From assembly GCF_028858725.1 (NCBI RefSeq), contig NC_084760.1:55701367-55765366 (forward strand): a DNA stretch of 64,000 nt, given 5' to 3'. Made by a program: the position numbers and the translations under genes. The notes under the pieces are model-generated. The model was not told where the DNA came from and did no database searches. It worked only from the letters and a program-made list of their open reading frames with translations. The stretch is from Colius striatus (taxonomy: Eukaryota; Chordata; Aves; Coliiformes; Coliidae). Below are positions 63,990-64,000 of this stretch, one piece after another. Within the stretch, counting starts at the first letter, position 1, and each line of letters starts with the position of its first letter.

Positions 63990-64000
63990 GAGGGCAGTGA

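Overview
This is vertebrate nuclear DNA, almost certainly from a bird and most likely a neoavian. It is AT-rich and gene-poor. It holds many 5'-truncated CR1 LINE copies with the typical 3' tail (variants of ATTCTATGATTCT), plus solo LTRs of the avian ERVL-like type with ends close to TGTnnTGGTTT...AAACCAnnACA. There is no bacterial-style coding. Nearly every ORF above 60 codons is either a chance ORF in intron or intergenic DNA, or lies inside a CR1 or LTR copy.

The only host gene I can support is on the minus strand between about 52.0 and 63.5 kb. It is a series of nine very small exons (18 to 48 nt), each with a plausible branch/pyrimidine tract, AG acceptor and GT donor. Every exon is a multiple of three and opens in phase 1, and all nine join into one open frame of 104 codons with 27 lysines. 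The product is rich in K, E and P. This architecture and composition match the luminal KEKP-repeat region of triadin (TRDN), the sarcoplasmic reticulum junction protein that links the ryanodine receptor to calsequestrin. Assignment to TRDN is inference from architecture and composition, without a database search. The exons in transcript order are 63430-63456, 62286-62327, 60421-60438, 58731-58778, 57849-57869, 54128-54154, 53022-53057, 52771-52815 and 52017-52064. The gene continues beyond the right edge (5' exons) and probably leftwards past 52 kb (3' exons), although I found no convincing exon there.

From 1 to 52 kb the window is repeat-studded non-coding DNA, either a long downstream TRDN intron or sequence 3' of the gene. 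CR1 copies on the plus strand lie at 6.4, 25.3, 42.8, 43.3 and 48.7 kb, and on the minus strand at 1.1, 10.4, 11.7 and 46.6 kb, with older scraps at 2.8, 5.7-5.9 and 61.4 kb. LTR copies lie at 1.45 kb (fragment), 22.3-23.45 kb (minus, about 1.14 kb), 33.3-33.7 kb (plus, 389 bp) and 35.7-36.4 kb (minus, about 0.7 kb). A few microsatellites and short duplications complete the picture. I saw no tRNA, rRNA, CRISPR array or promoter that I could defend, and no previously undescribed system. The most interesting content is the microexon array, including two tiny exons whose inclusion would change the codon at the next splice junction.
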